From Photobacterium sp. TY1-4 (GTDB lineage Bacteria; Pseudomonadota; Gammaproteobacteria; Enterobacterales; Vibrionaceae), in assembly GCF_025398175.1 (NCBI RefSeq), contig NZ_CP099734.1, positions 3,472,001 through 3,536,000 of the forward strand: a stretch of DNA of 64,000 nucleotides, written 5' to 3'. Under the pieces are notes generated by a model. It was not told the origin of the DNA. It ran no database searches and saw only the letters and a list, made by a program, of their open reading frames with translations. A program made the translations under genes and the position numbers. Of this stretch, positions 55,075 to 64,000 are shown piece by piece. How positions within the stretch are numbered: the first letter of the stretch is position 1; each line of letters opens with the position of its first letter.

Positions 55075-56186
55075 AGGTCTTAGTGCTGGGCGCCGGCCAA
55101 CTGGCCAGAATGATGGCGCTGGCCGGAGCCCCCCTGAATATTGAGGTCCTGGCTTACGATGTCGGCACCGGGCATGTGGTGCACCCGCTGACCCAACAGC
55201 TGATGATGAAAGGGCTCAATACGGCAATCACCTACGCCCATGTGATCACCGCGGAGTTCGAGCATATCCCGCATGACATTCTGGCGCTCTGTGAAGCCAG
55301 CGGCAAATTCCGCCCGACGGCGGAAGCCATTAAAGCCGGGGGCGATCGCCGTCTGGAAAAGCGCCTGCTGGATCGGGCCGGGGTGGCCAACGCAACCTAT
55401 CACATCATTACCAACCGGGATGACTTTGAACATGCGATTGACACCGTCGGCCTGCCGATGGTGCTGAAAAGTGCCCTGGGCGGCTATGACGGTAAAGGGC
55501 AGTGGCGACTCAAGTCTGCCGACGCCAAAGAAGCGATCTGGGCGGAGCTGGAGCTATTCCTGCAAGCCGCGCCAGAGCAGGCGATCGTCGCCGAAGCCTT
55601 CATCCCGTTTGATCGGGAAGTATCGATCATCGGCGCACGCGGGCAGGACGGTAGTCTCGCCATTTACCCGCTGACCGAAAATACCCACAGCAACGGCGTC
55701 CTCAGCCTGTCGGTCGCCCAATCCGATTCGTCAGCGCTGCAAGCCGATGCGGAAGCGATGTTCAAGGCACTGGCAGAAACGCTCGATTATGTCGGTGTGC
55801 TGGCAATTGAATTCTTCGAAGTCAACGGGACGCTGTTAGTGAACGAAATTGCGCCGCGCGTCCACAACTCCGGTCACTGGACCCAACAGGGCGCTGAGAC
55901 CTGCCAGTTTGAAAACCATCTGCGCGCCGTCTGCGGTCTGCCTCTGGGGAGCACCGCTTTGCTGCGTCCGACAGCCATGGTCAATATTCTCGGCGAGGAT
56001 ACGCTGGATAACGCGATCTTAGGTCTGCCGCACTGCCATGTTCACTGGTACGGCAAAGAAAAACGCGCCGGCCGGAAAATGGGGCACATCAATGTCTGTG
56101 CCAGCCCTGCGTGCGATTTAAAAACCGCCCTGGATGAGCTGGCGGCACATTTGGATCCGGATGCATTTCCGGTCGTGCGGATATAG
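55071..56186 (+). CDS. purK: N5-carboxyaminoimidazole ribonucleotide synthase PurK
   Basis: ATP- and bicarbonate-dependent carboxylation of AIR, feeding PurE. 371 aa ATP-grasp protein: N-terminal [18 protein letters not shown], the [15 protein letters not shown] glycine loop (near 138-152), and [15 protein letters not shown] (near 260-275). Confidence 0.98.
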   Translation: MKVLVLGAGQLARMMALAGAPLNIEVLAYDVGTGHVVHPLTQQLMMKGLNTAITYAHVITAEFEHIPHDILALCEASGKFRPTAEAIKAGGDRRLEKRLLDRAGVANATYHIITNRDDFEHAIDTVGLPMVLKSALGGYDGKGQWRLKSADAKEAIWAELELFLQAAPEQAIVAEAFIPFDREVSIIGARGQDGSLAIYPLTENTHSNGVLSLSVAQSDSSALQADAEAMFKALAETLDYVGVLAIEFFEVNGTLLVNEIAPRVHNSGHWTQQGAETCQFENHLRAVCGLPLGSTALLRPTAMVNILGEDTLDNAILGLPHCHVHWYGKEKRAGRKMGHINVCASPACDLKTALDELAAHLDPDAFPVVRI

Positions 56187-56212
56187 CCTCGGTCCCGCAT
56201 CCCCCAATTACC

Positions 56213-56240
56213 AAAAAAGCCAGCGATTGCTGGCTTTTTG
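56213..56240. terminator. Bidirectional terminator between purK and yrdD
   Basis: AGCCAGC-GATT-GCTGGCT stem (56219-56234) with an A-run before and a T-run after, so it can close both convergent operons. Confidence 0.9.
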
Positions 56241-56294
56241 TTGCTTCAAAGACGGATGATGACATCAGGGCTCAGAACCCGGGCAGGGCGCGCT

Positions 56295-56849
56295 TTAGAC
56301 GTCCTGATAAGCGTGACATTTACGATCGGCGCACTGCAGCTTGCTGCCACCGGCCAGTTTTTTCTCGATCAACAAACCAAACCCGCATTGCTGGCAGTGG
56401 CCGGCAACCGGCTTGGCATTCACGGCAAAACGACATCCCGGATACTGATCGCACGCGTAAAACGTTTTGCCATAGCGAGACTTACGCTCGAGCAAATGTC
56501 CCTGTCCGCATTCCGGGCAGGTCAGTTGGGTATCCTCGGCTTTGCGCTCCGGTGACTCAATGTGATGACACGCCGGATAGCCGGAACAGCCAATAAACAT
56601 CCCATAGCGACCCTGGCGAAGCAGTAGCTCCTCGCCACAATCCGGACAGGCTTTGCCCAGGTACTTCACTACATGGCCGTCATTGTGATGCAGCGGTTTA
56701 ATGAAATCACAGGCGGGATACGCCGCACAACCTAGAAAAGGTCCTCGTTTACTGTTGCGCATCACCAGTTCAGCACCGCACTGCGAACAGTGCTGCTCTA
56801 GTGCATGCCCCCGAGCCGAAAACAGTTGCTCGTCAATTTTTCCAGCCAT
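56295..56849 (-). CDS. yrdD: Topoisomerase-I-like zinc-ribbon protein YrdD
   Basis: 184 aa made of four consecutive zinc ribbons like the C-terminal fingers of topoisomerase I: CSQC...CAAYPAC, CPDC...CSGYPAC, CPEC...CDQYPGC and CQQC...CADRKC. No catalytic topoisomerase domain. Probably binds single-stranded DNA; function otherwise unknown. 27 bp after smg. Confidence 0.93.
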   Translation of the reverse strand: MAGKIDEQLFSARGHALEQHCSQCGAELVMRNSKRGPFLGCAAYPACDFIKPLHHNDGHVVKYLGKACPDCGEELLLRQGRYGMFIGCSGYPACHHIESPERKAEDTQLTCPECGQGHLLERKSRYGKTFYACDQYPGCRFAVNAKPVAGHCQQCGFGLLIEKKLAGGSKLQCADRKCHAYQDV

Positions 56850-56876
56850 ACCTTCTGTTCACATCTGCCCAGGCAA

Positions 56877-57350
56877 TCAGTGAATATACCCGTCTTCCAC
56901 GCCGTACAGAAGCTCTTCCATCTGACTGTAGGCACTTTCATTACCCGGCGCATTGAACAGCACCATCAAAATAATCCATTTCAAATCGTCGAGGGTAAAT
57001 TCCGTGGTCTCCAGCTCCATCACCCGGTCGATCACCATTTCACGCGTGTCGGCACTCAGAACGTGGATCTGCTCCAGATAGGTCAGGAAGCCGCGACAGG
57101 CGGTATCCAGCCGCGCCATCTCCTGGGCGGTATAGATGCGCATTGAGGTCACCGCACTATTGTTCATGTACGGTGTATGTTCGGTGTCTTGCAATGCAGC
57201 CAGTTTCTCTAACCATGTCAGAGCTTTATAGATATCTTCCTGATGGAAGCCGGCACGTTGCAGCTCATCCGATAGCTCGTCCTGATCGACCAGCAATTCC
57301 ACATCGCTGTGGATATAGGTCTCAAACAGGTACATTAGGATATCCATCAT
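56877..57350 (-). CDS. smg: Smg protein (DUF494)
   Basis: 157 aa, acidic, begins [16 protein letters not shown], the typical Smg start. Helical; no catalytic motif. Function unknown; always found with dprA and the def-fmt cluster. Two bp after dprA. Confidence 0.94.
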   Translation of the reverse strand: MMDILMYLFETYIHSDVELLVDQDELSDELQRAGFHQEDIYKALTWLEKLAALQDTEHTPYMNNSAVTSMRIYTAQEMARLDTACRGFLTYLEQIHVLSADTREMVIDRVMELETTEFTLDDLKWIILMVLFNAPGNESAYSQMEELLYGVEDGYIH

Positions 57351-57352
57351 AA

Positions 57353-58453
57353 CTAGCCCCTCCTCGTTCTGATATAGCCACCGGGCACTGTGGCAACAAC
57401 CCCTCGCAATTCCAGTTCCAGCAATTGCGTCATGACTTCATGCACGGGTTGTTGACAGCGTTCAGCAACTACATCTACGGGTGTTGCTTCATTGCCTACG
57501 TTAGCCAACACCGATGAAAATGGCAATTCTTCATTTTCAGGTTGTGGTAACGGCATGTCTAACTGCTTACTTTTTACACACTCGGTTAGACTCCCAATCT
57601 CCTCAAAAATATCGACCGGACTTTCTACCAATTTAGCACCGGATTTGATCAATGCATTACATCCACGACTACCGGGTACATGGATCGAACCGGGGAGGGC
57701 AAACACTTCGCGTCCTTGTTCAAGGGCATAGCGCGCTGTGATCAGCGATCCGCTTTTTTCTGCCGCTTCGATCACTAATACGCCAACGGACAGGCCACTG
57801 ATCACTCGGTTGCGGCGGGGAAAGTTTTGCGGCCGGGGCGCTTCATCCGGCCAGAACTCAGAAACCAACGCCCCTTGTTCGACAATTTGCCCCGCCAACT
57901 CCCGGTGACGGGCCGGGTAGAGCCGCTCCAGCCCCGAGCCCAACACGGCCACAGTCCCACCACCATGACGCAGCGCGCCGGCATGGGCCTGGCCATCGAC
58001 GCCTAATGCCAATCCACTGGTCACGACATAGTCCGCGGCCGCCAGCGCGGCTGCGAACGCATAGGCCGATTCGCGCCCGTCAATGCTGGCAGAACGGCTG
58101 CCGACCACGGCAATCTGGGGCTGATGCAGCCACCGGGGATCGCCACGCACAAACAAGAGCGGCGGCGCCGAGGCGATTTCCCTGAGCAGCGGCGGATAAT
58201 CAGGCGAATCAAGGGGGATAATGGTTTGATGCGCTGCCTGCGCCCATTGCAAGCAGCGCTCAAGACGGCGCGCATTCGGCCGAAGCAATGCCTCAACTTG
58301 GCGCGGCTTCAAGCCGATGCCATTTAACTCTTCAGCCGACATCCGGCACAGTTGCCGGGGCGAGGCATAGGGCAGTAACTGATGGATCCGGTGCCCCCCT
58401 AGATAAGGCACCGCAGCCAAGGTCAGCCACGCGACCAGATCGTCCTCGCTCAT
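57353..58453 (-). CDS. dprA: DNA-processing protein DprA/Smf
   Basis: Loads RecA on incoming single-stranded DNA during natural transformation. 366 aa: a SAM-like N-terminal region, a Rossmann-fold core with [15 protein letters not shown] (near 114), [31 protein letters not shown] and [12 protein letters not shown], and a DML1-like winged-helix C-terminus. ATGA overlap with the LysM gene upstream. Natural competence is common in the family, which fits. Confidence 0.96.
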   Translation of the reverse strand: MSEDDLVAWLTLAAVPYLGGHRIHQLLPYASPRQLCRMSAEELNGIGLKPRQVEALLRPNARRLERCLQWAQAAHQTIIPLDSPDYPPLLREIASAPPLLFVRGDPRWLHQPQIAVVGSRSASIDGRESAYAFAAALAAADYVVTSGLALGVDGQAHAGALRHGGGTVAVLGSGLERLYPARHRELAGQIVEQGALVSEFWPDEAPRPQNFPRRNRVISGLSVGVLVIEAAEKSGSLITARYALEQGREVFALPGSIHVPGSRGCNALIKSGAKLVESPVDIFEEIGSLTECVKSKQLDMPLPQPENEELPFSSVLANVGNEATPVDVVAERCQQPVHEVMTQLLELELRGVVATVPGGYIRTRRG

Positions 58454-59535
58454 GATGCTCCCTTTCCAGGCCCGCTGGACACCTCTGGCGGGCGCGCCGC
58501 CAGGCCCGGTTCAAACGGGGCTGCGGCCCGGGTGATCACTGCCAGACTGAAATGCTCATAAGGGCGGATCACCATCACATCCCCGACCACCGGGCCGGCA
58601 AGCCCTGTGGCGGATGTGTGCTGCGCCACTGAACCGTAACGATAGTCGCCGCTCTCACCCCGGATCGGCACCGCCGGGCGATGGATCTGAAACACCTGGC
58701 CGGCCCGGGTCCCATCCAGATGCCCCCGGTCCAGCACCACCACCATAGCCGTAGCCAGATACTGCTGTTGGTTGGTCAGTCCCCCCAACACTTGGGCGTG
58801 TAATCCGTGCGGCGGCGCAGAGGGAACAAAACGCAGGGCTGACTCACGAACAGGAGCAGGCGAGGGGAGCAGAACATCATTCTGGCGAACTTCCTGCAAC
58901 AAAGTCGTGATCGCAATCTGACTGCGATCGTCCGCCTGACCGACCACCGACACCTCGGCAATCGCTTTCAGGGCCACCACTTCAACCGTCTCGCCGCTGG
59001 CCAGGGTGCGGGTAAAGCTCCCATCCGGGCGATAAACGCCCCATTGCCGTTGCGGACTCAGCGGTTCATCCACCCAGATGGCGGCTCCCGGGGTAATAAA
59101 TTGCTGCCGCTGGCTGTCGCCCATCACCCGGGGCAGACGCGAGACATCTGCAGCCGTCAGCAAGCGATGGTCTTCTACATAAGGGAGCAACAGCTGCGCC
59201 GGTAACGTCAGGATCGGCGTGCGCTCCACCCGGACACGCGGCGAGAGTTTCACGGTTCTTTTCAGCTGTAACTGCGGCCGGCCGTCGCGCCAGATCAGGT
59301 GCAGCTGATCACCGGGATAAATCAAGTGAGGGTTCTTGATATAATCGTTGGCCTGCCACAATTCCGGCCAACGCCAGGGGCTCTCGAGAAAATGCTCCGA
59401 AATATCCCACAAGGTGTCCCCTTTCTGGACGGTATATACCGACGGGCTCTCCGTTTTCACCGTCAAGGGTGCCGCATGCAGGCTGTTGATCGCCATTCCC
59501 CACACACAAACGCACCCCGCCACCCATCGCCACAT
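58450..59535 (-). CDS. Exported LysM-domain protein
   Basis: 361 aa from ATG 59535, eight bases after AGGGAG; an ATG two codons upstream is too close to that site. Signal peptide (MWRWVAGCVCVWG to SLHAAP), then one LysM domain (about 34-82, YTVQKGDTLWDISEHFLESP) that should bind peptidoglycan, then about 270 residues with no motif I recognise. Orthologues with the same layout precede dprA in vibrios. Periplasmic, role unknown. Confidence 0.9.
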   Translation of the reverse strand: MWRWVAGCVCVWGMAINSLHAAPLTVKTESPSVYTVQKGDTLWDISEHFLESPWRWPELWQANDYIKNPHLIYPGDQLHLIWRDGRPQLQLKRTVKLSPRVRVERTPILTLPAQLLLPYVEDHRLLTAADVSRLPRVMGDSQRQQFITPGAAIWVDEPLSPQRQWGVYRPDGSFTRTLASGETVEVVALKAIAEVSVVGQADDRSQIAITTLLQEVRQNDVLLPSPAPVRESALRFVPSAPPHGLHAQVLGGLTNQQQYLATAMVVVLDRGHLDGTRAGQVFQIHRPAVPIRGESGDYRYGSVAQHTSATGLAGPVVGDVMVIRPYEHFSLAVITRAAAPFEPGLAARPPEVSSGPGKGAS

Positions 59536-59860
59536 GCTCATTTCTCCCTGAATGCTCCGACCATTAATCACCACAGGTTGGCATCCGGCTCAGGACGTGT
59601 CTATGGCGTCAAACCGGCCCGCCCATGTTTTTCGGCTCACATCACTCCCCATTCCGGCCGTTGCATCCTCACCGGCAGATTAATGTTTTGCCGACGGCAA
59701 GTTCGCGGCAACCGGGCAGGGATGTCAGCTCAGCTTGCCAGCGCCGCCGCAGACCGGGACGCAATTGGTCTGCGGTGCTGTTATTTGATCTTTAAAATGA
59801 CTAGAATTAGAGCAAATAAGCGATAATCGTTTTTAGCACTATCCATTTGTACGAGTACCT
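59536..59860. other. Divergent LysM-def intergenic region
   Basis: About 325 bp between divergent starts. I see no gene. A/T-rich sequence at 59785-59830, with GATAAT near 59821-59826, is the likely def promoter; its -35 is not clear. Confidence 0.5.
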
Positions 59861-60382
59861 ATGTCTGTATTGCAAGTATTAACATTCCCTGATGAGCGTC
59901 TGCGGACGGTGGCCAAACCCGTCGAAGCGGTGACCCCTGAGATCCAAAAAATTGTCGATGACATGCTCGAGACCATGTACGACGAGGAAGGTATTGGCCT
60001 TGCCGCCACTCAGGTTGATATCCACCAACGCATCGTGGTGATCGATATCTCTGAAGAGCGCAATCAGCCTATGGTACTGATCAACCCGGAAATCATCGAA
60101 AAACACGGTGAAGATGGGATTGAAGAAGGCTGTCTGTCGGTTCCGGGCGCCCGTGCCCTGGTGCCGCGTGCTGCGGCCGTTACCGTCAAAGCCCTGAACC
60201 GCGACGGTGAAGCATACACCTTCGAAGCCGATGATCTGCTGGCCATCTGTGTTCAGCACGAGCTGGATCACCTGCAAGGCAAATTGTTCGTCGACTACCT
60301 GTCCCCGCTGAAACGCAAGCGTATTCAGGATAAACTGGCGAAAATCAAACGCTTTAACGAAAAGCACACCAACCCAGCCTAA
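59861..60382 (+). CDS. def: Peptide deformylase
   Basis: Removes the formyl group from nascent proteins. 173 aa with the three motifs GIGLAATQV (near 44-52), EGCLSVP (near 89-95) and HELDHLQG (near 133-140), giving the metal ligands Cys and two His. 24 bp before fmt. Confidence 0.98.
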   Translation: MSVLQVLTFPDERLRTVAKPVEAVTPEIQKIVDDMLETMYDEEGIGLAATQVDIHQRIVVIDISEERNQPMVLINPEIIEKHGEDGIEEGCLSVPGARALVPRAAAVTVKALNRDGEAYTFEADDLLAICVQHELDHLQGKLFVDYLSPLKRKRIQDKLAKIKRFNEKHTNPA

Positions 60383-60406
60383 CCCCAGATTGTAAGGAAG
60401 TTGACC

Positions 60407-61351
60407 TTGAGCAAGCCGTTACGCATTGTTTTTGCAGGTACGCCTGATTTCGCCGCCCGTCACCTGGCGGCGTTGTTGTCTTCAGACCATGACGTGATTG
60501 CCGTCTATACACCGCCCGACAAACCGGCCGGCCGCGGGAAAAAAATCACCGCCAGCCCGGTGAAACAACTGGCGCAGGCACACGACATTCCGGTTTATCA
60601 GCCGGAAAACTTTAAATCCGATGAAGCCAAGCAAGAACTGGCCGCGCTTGATGCCGATCTCATGGTCGTGGTGGCCTACAGCCATCTGTTGCCGCAAAAA
60701 GTGCTCGATACCCCGCGTCTGGGCTGTATTAATGTACATGGCTCCATTCTGCCGCGCTGGCGGGGCGCAGCACCGATCCAACGCTCCATCTGGGCCGGTG
60801 ATGCTGAAACCGGCGTCACCATCATGCAGATGGATATCGGTTTAGATACCGGCGATATGCTGAAAATTGCCACCACGCCGATTGAAGCCACCGATACCAG
60901 CGCCACCATGTATGACAAACTGGCTGAACTGGGGCCAGTCGCCCTGGTTGAGTGCATCAACGAGATTGCCGACGGCACCGCCGTACCGGTGAAGCAGGAT
61001 GACGCGCTGGCCAATTACGCCAAGAAACTCAGCAAAGAAGAAGCCCAAATTGACTGGACGATGGACGCCGCAGCCATTGAGCGCTGCATTCGCGCCTTTA
61101 ATCCATGGCCGATGAGCTACTTCACCGTCGCCGAGCAGAACGTGAAAGTCTGGCGCGCCGCAGTCGAAACCGACAACCAAGGCCAGGCGCCGGGCACCAT
61201 TTTGGCAGCTGACAAACACGGGATCCTGGTCGCGACCGGCAACGGCGCCCTGCGTCTGCTGGAGCTGCAACCGCCGGGTAAGAAAGCCATGCCCGCGCAG
61301 GATCTGCTCAATTCGCGCCGGGACTGGTTTGCCGCCGGCACCGTACTGTAA
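60407..61351 (+). CDS. fmt: Methionyl-tRNA formyltransferase
   Basis: Formylates initiator Met-tRNA with 10-formyl-THF. I choose TTG at 60407, six bases after AAGGAAG, giving 314 aa ([15 protein letters not shown]), the E. coli length. A TTG at 60401 directly touches the ribosome site. Shows [18 protein letters not shown] (formyl-THF site, near 108-125), [10 protein letters not shown], and the C-terminal tRNA-binding domain. Confidence 0.97.
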   Translation: MSKPLRIVFAGTPDFAARHLAALLSSDHDVIAVYTPPDKPAGRGKKITASPVKQLAQAHDIPVYQPENFKSDEAKQELAALDADLMVVVAYSHLLPQKVLDTPRLGCINVHGSILPRWRGAAPIQRSIWAGDAETGVTIMQMDIGLDTGDMLKIATTPIEATDTSATMYDKLAELGPVALVECINEIADGTAVPVKQDDALANYAKKLSKEEAQIDWTMDAAAIERCIRAFNPWPMSYFTVAEQNVKVWRAAVETDNQGQAPGTILAADKHGILVATGNGALRLLELQPPGKKAMPAQDLLNSRRDWFAAGTVL

Positions 61352-61356
61352 TCATC

Positions 61357-61385
61357 AAGCCAGTGTCTGCACTGGCTTTTCTTTT
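61357..61385 (+). terminator. Terminator after fmt
   Basis: Nine-bp stem AAGCCAGTG/CACTGGCTT with TCTG loop and a TTTTCTTTTC tail, 5 bp after the fmt stop. rsmB therefore probably has its own promoter or depends on read-through. Confidence 0.9.
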
Positions 61386-61465
61386 CTGCCCCGGAAACGA
61401 ATAATTCAACTGCCGGTGCCGCAATGCCTGCCGAAGCGCCCGCAGAACTAACTCAGGAATACCAA

Positions 61466-62746
61466 ATGAACGTAAGAGCCGCAGCAGCCGAGGTGATTTA
61501 TCAGGTTGTCGATCAAGGCCAGTCCCTGTCCTCGGCCCTGCCTGCCGCCCAGCAACACATCAGAGAGCGCGATCAGGCCCTGTTGCAGGAAATCTGCTAT
61601 GGCGTCCTGCGCTGGCTGCCGAAATTAGAAGCCATCACCCAGCAACTGATGGAAAAGCCGCTCAAAGGCAAGCAACGGGTGTTTCACCACCTGATCCTGG
61701 TCGGCCTGTACCAGCTCGGCTACATGCGTATTCCCGCCCATGCCGCCGTGGCCGAAACCGTCAATGCCACCAAGAACCTGAAAAAACCGCAACTCCGCGG
61801 TTTGATCAATGCCGTGCTGCGCAATTACCAGCGCCAGCAGGCCAGTCTGGATGAGCAGGCCCAAAGCCATGATGCCGGTCGCTACGGCCATCCGGGCTGG
61901 TTACTCAAACTGATCCAGACCAGCTACCCGGAACAATATGAAGGCATCCTGACCGCGAACAATACCAAGGCGCCAATGTGGCTGCGTGTGAACCGCCGTC
62001 ACCACAGCCGCGACGCCTATCAGGCGCTGCTGAATGACGCCGGCATTGAGAGTGCGATCCACCCGCAAGCGCCGGATGCCCTGCGCCTGCTCAGCCCATG
62101 CGATGTCAGCAAGCTGCCTGGCTTTGCCGAAGGCTGGGTGTCGGTTCAGGATGCAGCCGCCCAGTTGGCAGTGGAATACCTCCAGCCACAGGCCGGTGAG
62201 CTGATCCTCGACTGCTGCGCCGCACCGGGGGGCAAAACGGCCCATATCCTGGAGCGCGAGCCCGCGTGTGACGTAGTCGCCATTGACTGTGACGACACGC
62301 GTTTGGCCCGGGTACACGAGAATCTGCAGCGATTGAACCTTCAGGCCCAGACCCTGTGTGCCGATGCCCGTTACCCGTCGCAGTGGTGGCAGGGAGCACA
62401 GTTCGACCGCATTCTGCTGGATGCGCCGTGCTCGGCCACCGGGGTGATCCGTCGCCATCCGGACATCAAATGGCTGCGCCGCGCCGATGACATTGCAGCA
62501 CTGGCGCAGCTCCAGGCTGAAATCGTCGATGCCATGTGGCAACAGCTCAAACCGGGCGGGACCCTGGTGTACGCCACCTGCTCAATCACGCCGCAGGAAA
62601 ACTGCGATCAAGTTACGGCTTTTGTAGCCCGCACAGCCGATGCCACGCTAATCGACAGCGACCCGCAACAGCCGGGACGCCAGATCCTGCCAGGGGAAGA
62701 CGAGATGGACGGGTTTTACTACGCAGTGATCCGAAAATCACCATAG
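61466..62746 (+). CDS. rsmB: 16S rRNA (cytosine967-C5)-methyltransferase
   Basis: 426 aa from ATG 61466 after AGGAATACC; the ATG at 61424 has no ribosome site. The N-terminal NusB-like RNA-binding domain (1-140) is followed by the SAM domain with [34 protein letters not shown] (near 318-335) and [10 protein letters not shown] (near 380), the two catalytic cysteines of the RsmB/NSUN class. Confidence 0.97.
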   Translation: MNVRAAAAEVIYQVVDQGQSLSSALPAAQQHIRERDQALLQEICYGVLRWLPKLEAITQQLMEKPLKGKQRVFHHLILVGLYQLGYMRIPAHAAVAETVNATKNLKKPQLRGLINAVLRNYQRQQASLDEQAQSHDAGRYGHPGWLLKLIQTSYPEQYEGILTANNTKAPMWLRVNRRHHSRDAYQALLNDAGIESAIHPQAPDALRLLSPCDVSKLPGFAEGWVSVQDAAAQLAVEYLQPQAGELILDCCAAPGGKTAHILEREPACDVVAIDCDDTRLARVHENLQRLNLQAQTLCADARYPSQWWQGAQFDRILLDAPCSATGVIRRHPDIKWLRRADDIAALAQLQAEIVDAMWQQLKPGGTLVYATCSITPQENCDQVTAFVARTADATLIDSDPQQPGRQILPGEDEMDGFYYAVIRKSP

Positions 62747-62840
62747 AATGTCCTGAATCTGTCAAAACAAGGATTTACCTCAAGGTCACTTGCGCTGGGC
62801 GTAGTAACCTAAAGCAGAACGAACCGTAAACAGAGATGCT

Positions 62841-64000
62841 ATGAAGATTATCATCCTCGGTGCCGGTCAGGTCGGCGGCACACTGGCCGAAAACCTGGTG
62901 GGCGAGAATAACGACATCACCATTGTCGATAAAGATCCGGAGCGGCTGCGCGAGCTGCAGGACAAGTATGATTTGCGGGTGGTCCAAGGCTTTGCCAGCC
63001 ATCCCCGCACGCTGCGCGAAGCCGGTGCCCAGGATGCCGATATGTTGGTGGCCGTCACGAACTCCGACGAAACCAACATGATCGCCTGTCAGATTGCATT
63101 TACCCTGTTTAACACCCCGAACCGGGTGGCGCGGATCCGTTCACCGGAATATCTCAAAGAGAAAGAACACCTGTTCCAGTCCGACGCGGTACCGGTCGAT
63201 CACCTGATCGCGCCGGAAGAGCTGGTGACCGGCTACATTGAGCGACTGATTGAGTACCCGGGGGCGCTGCAGGTGGTCGGGTTCGCCGAAGACAAAGTCG
63301 GCCTGGTGGCCGTCAAAGCCTATTACGGCGGTCCGCTGGTCGGCAATGCTCTGTCGGCGCTGCGCGAACACATGCCGCACATTGATACCCGGGTCGCGGC
63401 GATTTTCCGTCAGGGACGGCCAATCCGGCCGCAGGGTACCACCATTATTGAAGCCGATGACGAAGTCTTCTTCGTCGCGGCCAGCAACCATATCCGCTCG
63501 GTGATGAGTGAGCTGCAACGGCTGGAGAAACCGTACAAGCGGCTGATGATTGTCGGCGGGGGGAACATCGGCGCCGGTCTGGCCCGTCGCCTGGAGCAGA
63601 GCTACAGCGTCAAACTGATCGAACGCAACCCGGAGCGGGCTGAGAGCCTGTCCGAAATGCTGGAAAATACCATTGTGTTTTGCGGCGATGCTTCCGATCA
63701 GGAACTGCTGAGCGAAGAGCACATCGAGCAAATCGATGTATTTGTCGCCGTCACCAATGATGATGAAGCCAATATCATGTCAGCCATGCTGGCCAAACGG
63801 ATGGGCGCCAAGAAAGTCATGGTGCTGATCCAACGTGGTGCCTATGTCGACCTGGTTCAGGGCGGCACCATCGATATTGCGATCTCGCCGCAGCAGGCCA
63901 CCATTTCAGCCCTGCTGACCCACGTGCGCAAGGCCGACATTGTCAACGTTTCCTCGCTGCGCCGTGGCGCGGCCGAGGCGATTGAAGCCATTGCCCATGG
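62841..64000 (+). CDS. trkA: Trk potassium uptake regulatory subunit TrkA (partial)
   Basis: Cut by the window end after about 386 of the expected 458 codons; no stop seen. Peripheral NAD(H)-binding regulator of the TrkH/TrkG K+ channel. Two RCK repeats: first dinucleotide loop [17 protein letters not shown] (near 3-19), second [18 protein letters not shown] (near 235-252), each followed by acidic EADDE or ERNPERAE. 94 bp after rsmB, the usual order. Confidence 0.96.
   Translation, partial: MKIIILGAGQVGGTLAENLVGENNDITIVDKDPERLRELQDKYDLRVVQGFASHPRTLREAGAQDADMLVAVTNSDETNMIACQIAFTLFNTPNRVARIRSPEYLKEKEHLFQSDAVPVDHLIAPEELVTGYIERLIEYPGALQVVGFAEDKVGLVAVKAYYGGPLVGNALSALREHMPHIDTRVAAIFRQGRPIRPQGTTIIEADDEVFFVAASNHIRSVMSELQRLEKPYKRLMIVGGGNIGAGLARRLEQSYSVKLIERNPERAESLSEMLENTIVFCGDASDQELLSEEHIEQIDVFVAVTNDDEANIMSAMLAKRMGAKKVMVLIQRGAYVDLVQGGTIDIAISPQQATISALLTHVRKADIVNVSSLRRGAAEAIEAIAH

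Overview
This window is an origin-proximal type stretch of a gamma-proteobacterial chromosome. The best fit is Vibrionaceae, probably Photobacterium or a close relative. That rests on the 16S rRNA signature as I remember it, on tRNA content of the rRNA spacers, and on familiar gene neighbourhoods: cyaA next to hemCDXY; ubiEJB-tatABCD-hemB; the thi operon; and yrdA-yrdB-aroE-hemF-tsaC / purEK / yrdD-smg-dprA / def-fmt-rsmB-trkA. Genus assignment is inference. Almost everything is core chromosome. I see no phage, insertion sequence, CRISPR array, toxin-antitoxin pair or defence island.

Layout. 1-7.2 kb: class I adenylate cyclase, divergent from hemCD-hemX-hemY, with CRP-type sites between them. 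7.2-8.8 kb: a possible 29-residue membrane microprotein closed by a strong terminator, a small Cys4 protein with a lysine-rich tail, and rsmJ. 8.9-12.6 kb: a large periplasmic-sensor GGDEF-EAL protein, divergent from asnC. 12.7-20.8 kb (minus strand): rmuC, ubiE-ubiJ-ubiB, tatABC, tatD and hemB. 20.9-26.3 kb: a more variable patch with a DMT exporter, a Bcr/CflA-type MFS exporter divergent from a LysR regulator, and a long Xaa-Pro aminopeptidase. 26.3-33.7 kb: a TPP-riboswitch-controlled thiCEFSGH operon, a UspA-class protein and crcB.

34.0-51.1 kb: three rRNA operons in tandem, all on the minus strand. In transcription order (right to left) rrn copy 3 has no spacer tRNA, copy 2 has Ile and Ala, and copy 1 has Glu, Lys, Val and Ala in the spacer plus Asp and Trp after 5S. 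The copies are not identical. 16S helix 10 is 14 nt shorter in copy 1. Two 23S stems vary with different sharing patterns, as expected from partial gene conversion. Promoters and leaders also differ.

51.1-64 kb: the yrdA...trkA region, with a PurR-operator-like site before purEK. Its genes cover translation quality and maturation (tsaC, def, fmt, rsmB), purine, shikimate and heme synthesis, DNA uptake/recombination (dprA) and K+ uptake (trkA, cut by the window end). Heme synthesis is represented at three loci (hemCDXY, hemB, hemF).

No convincingly new multi-gene system was found. The most rewarding items are the rRNA heterogeneity and tRNA-less spacer, the 29-aa microprotein candidate, the terminator abutting aroE, the hairpin built from the yrdA/yrdB stop codons, and the N-terminally extended ThiE.
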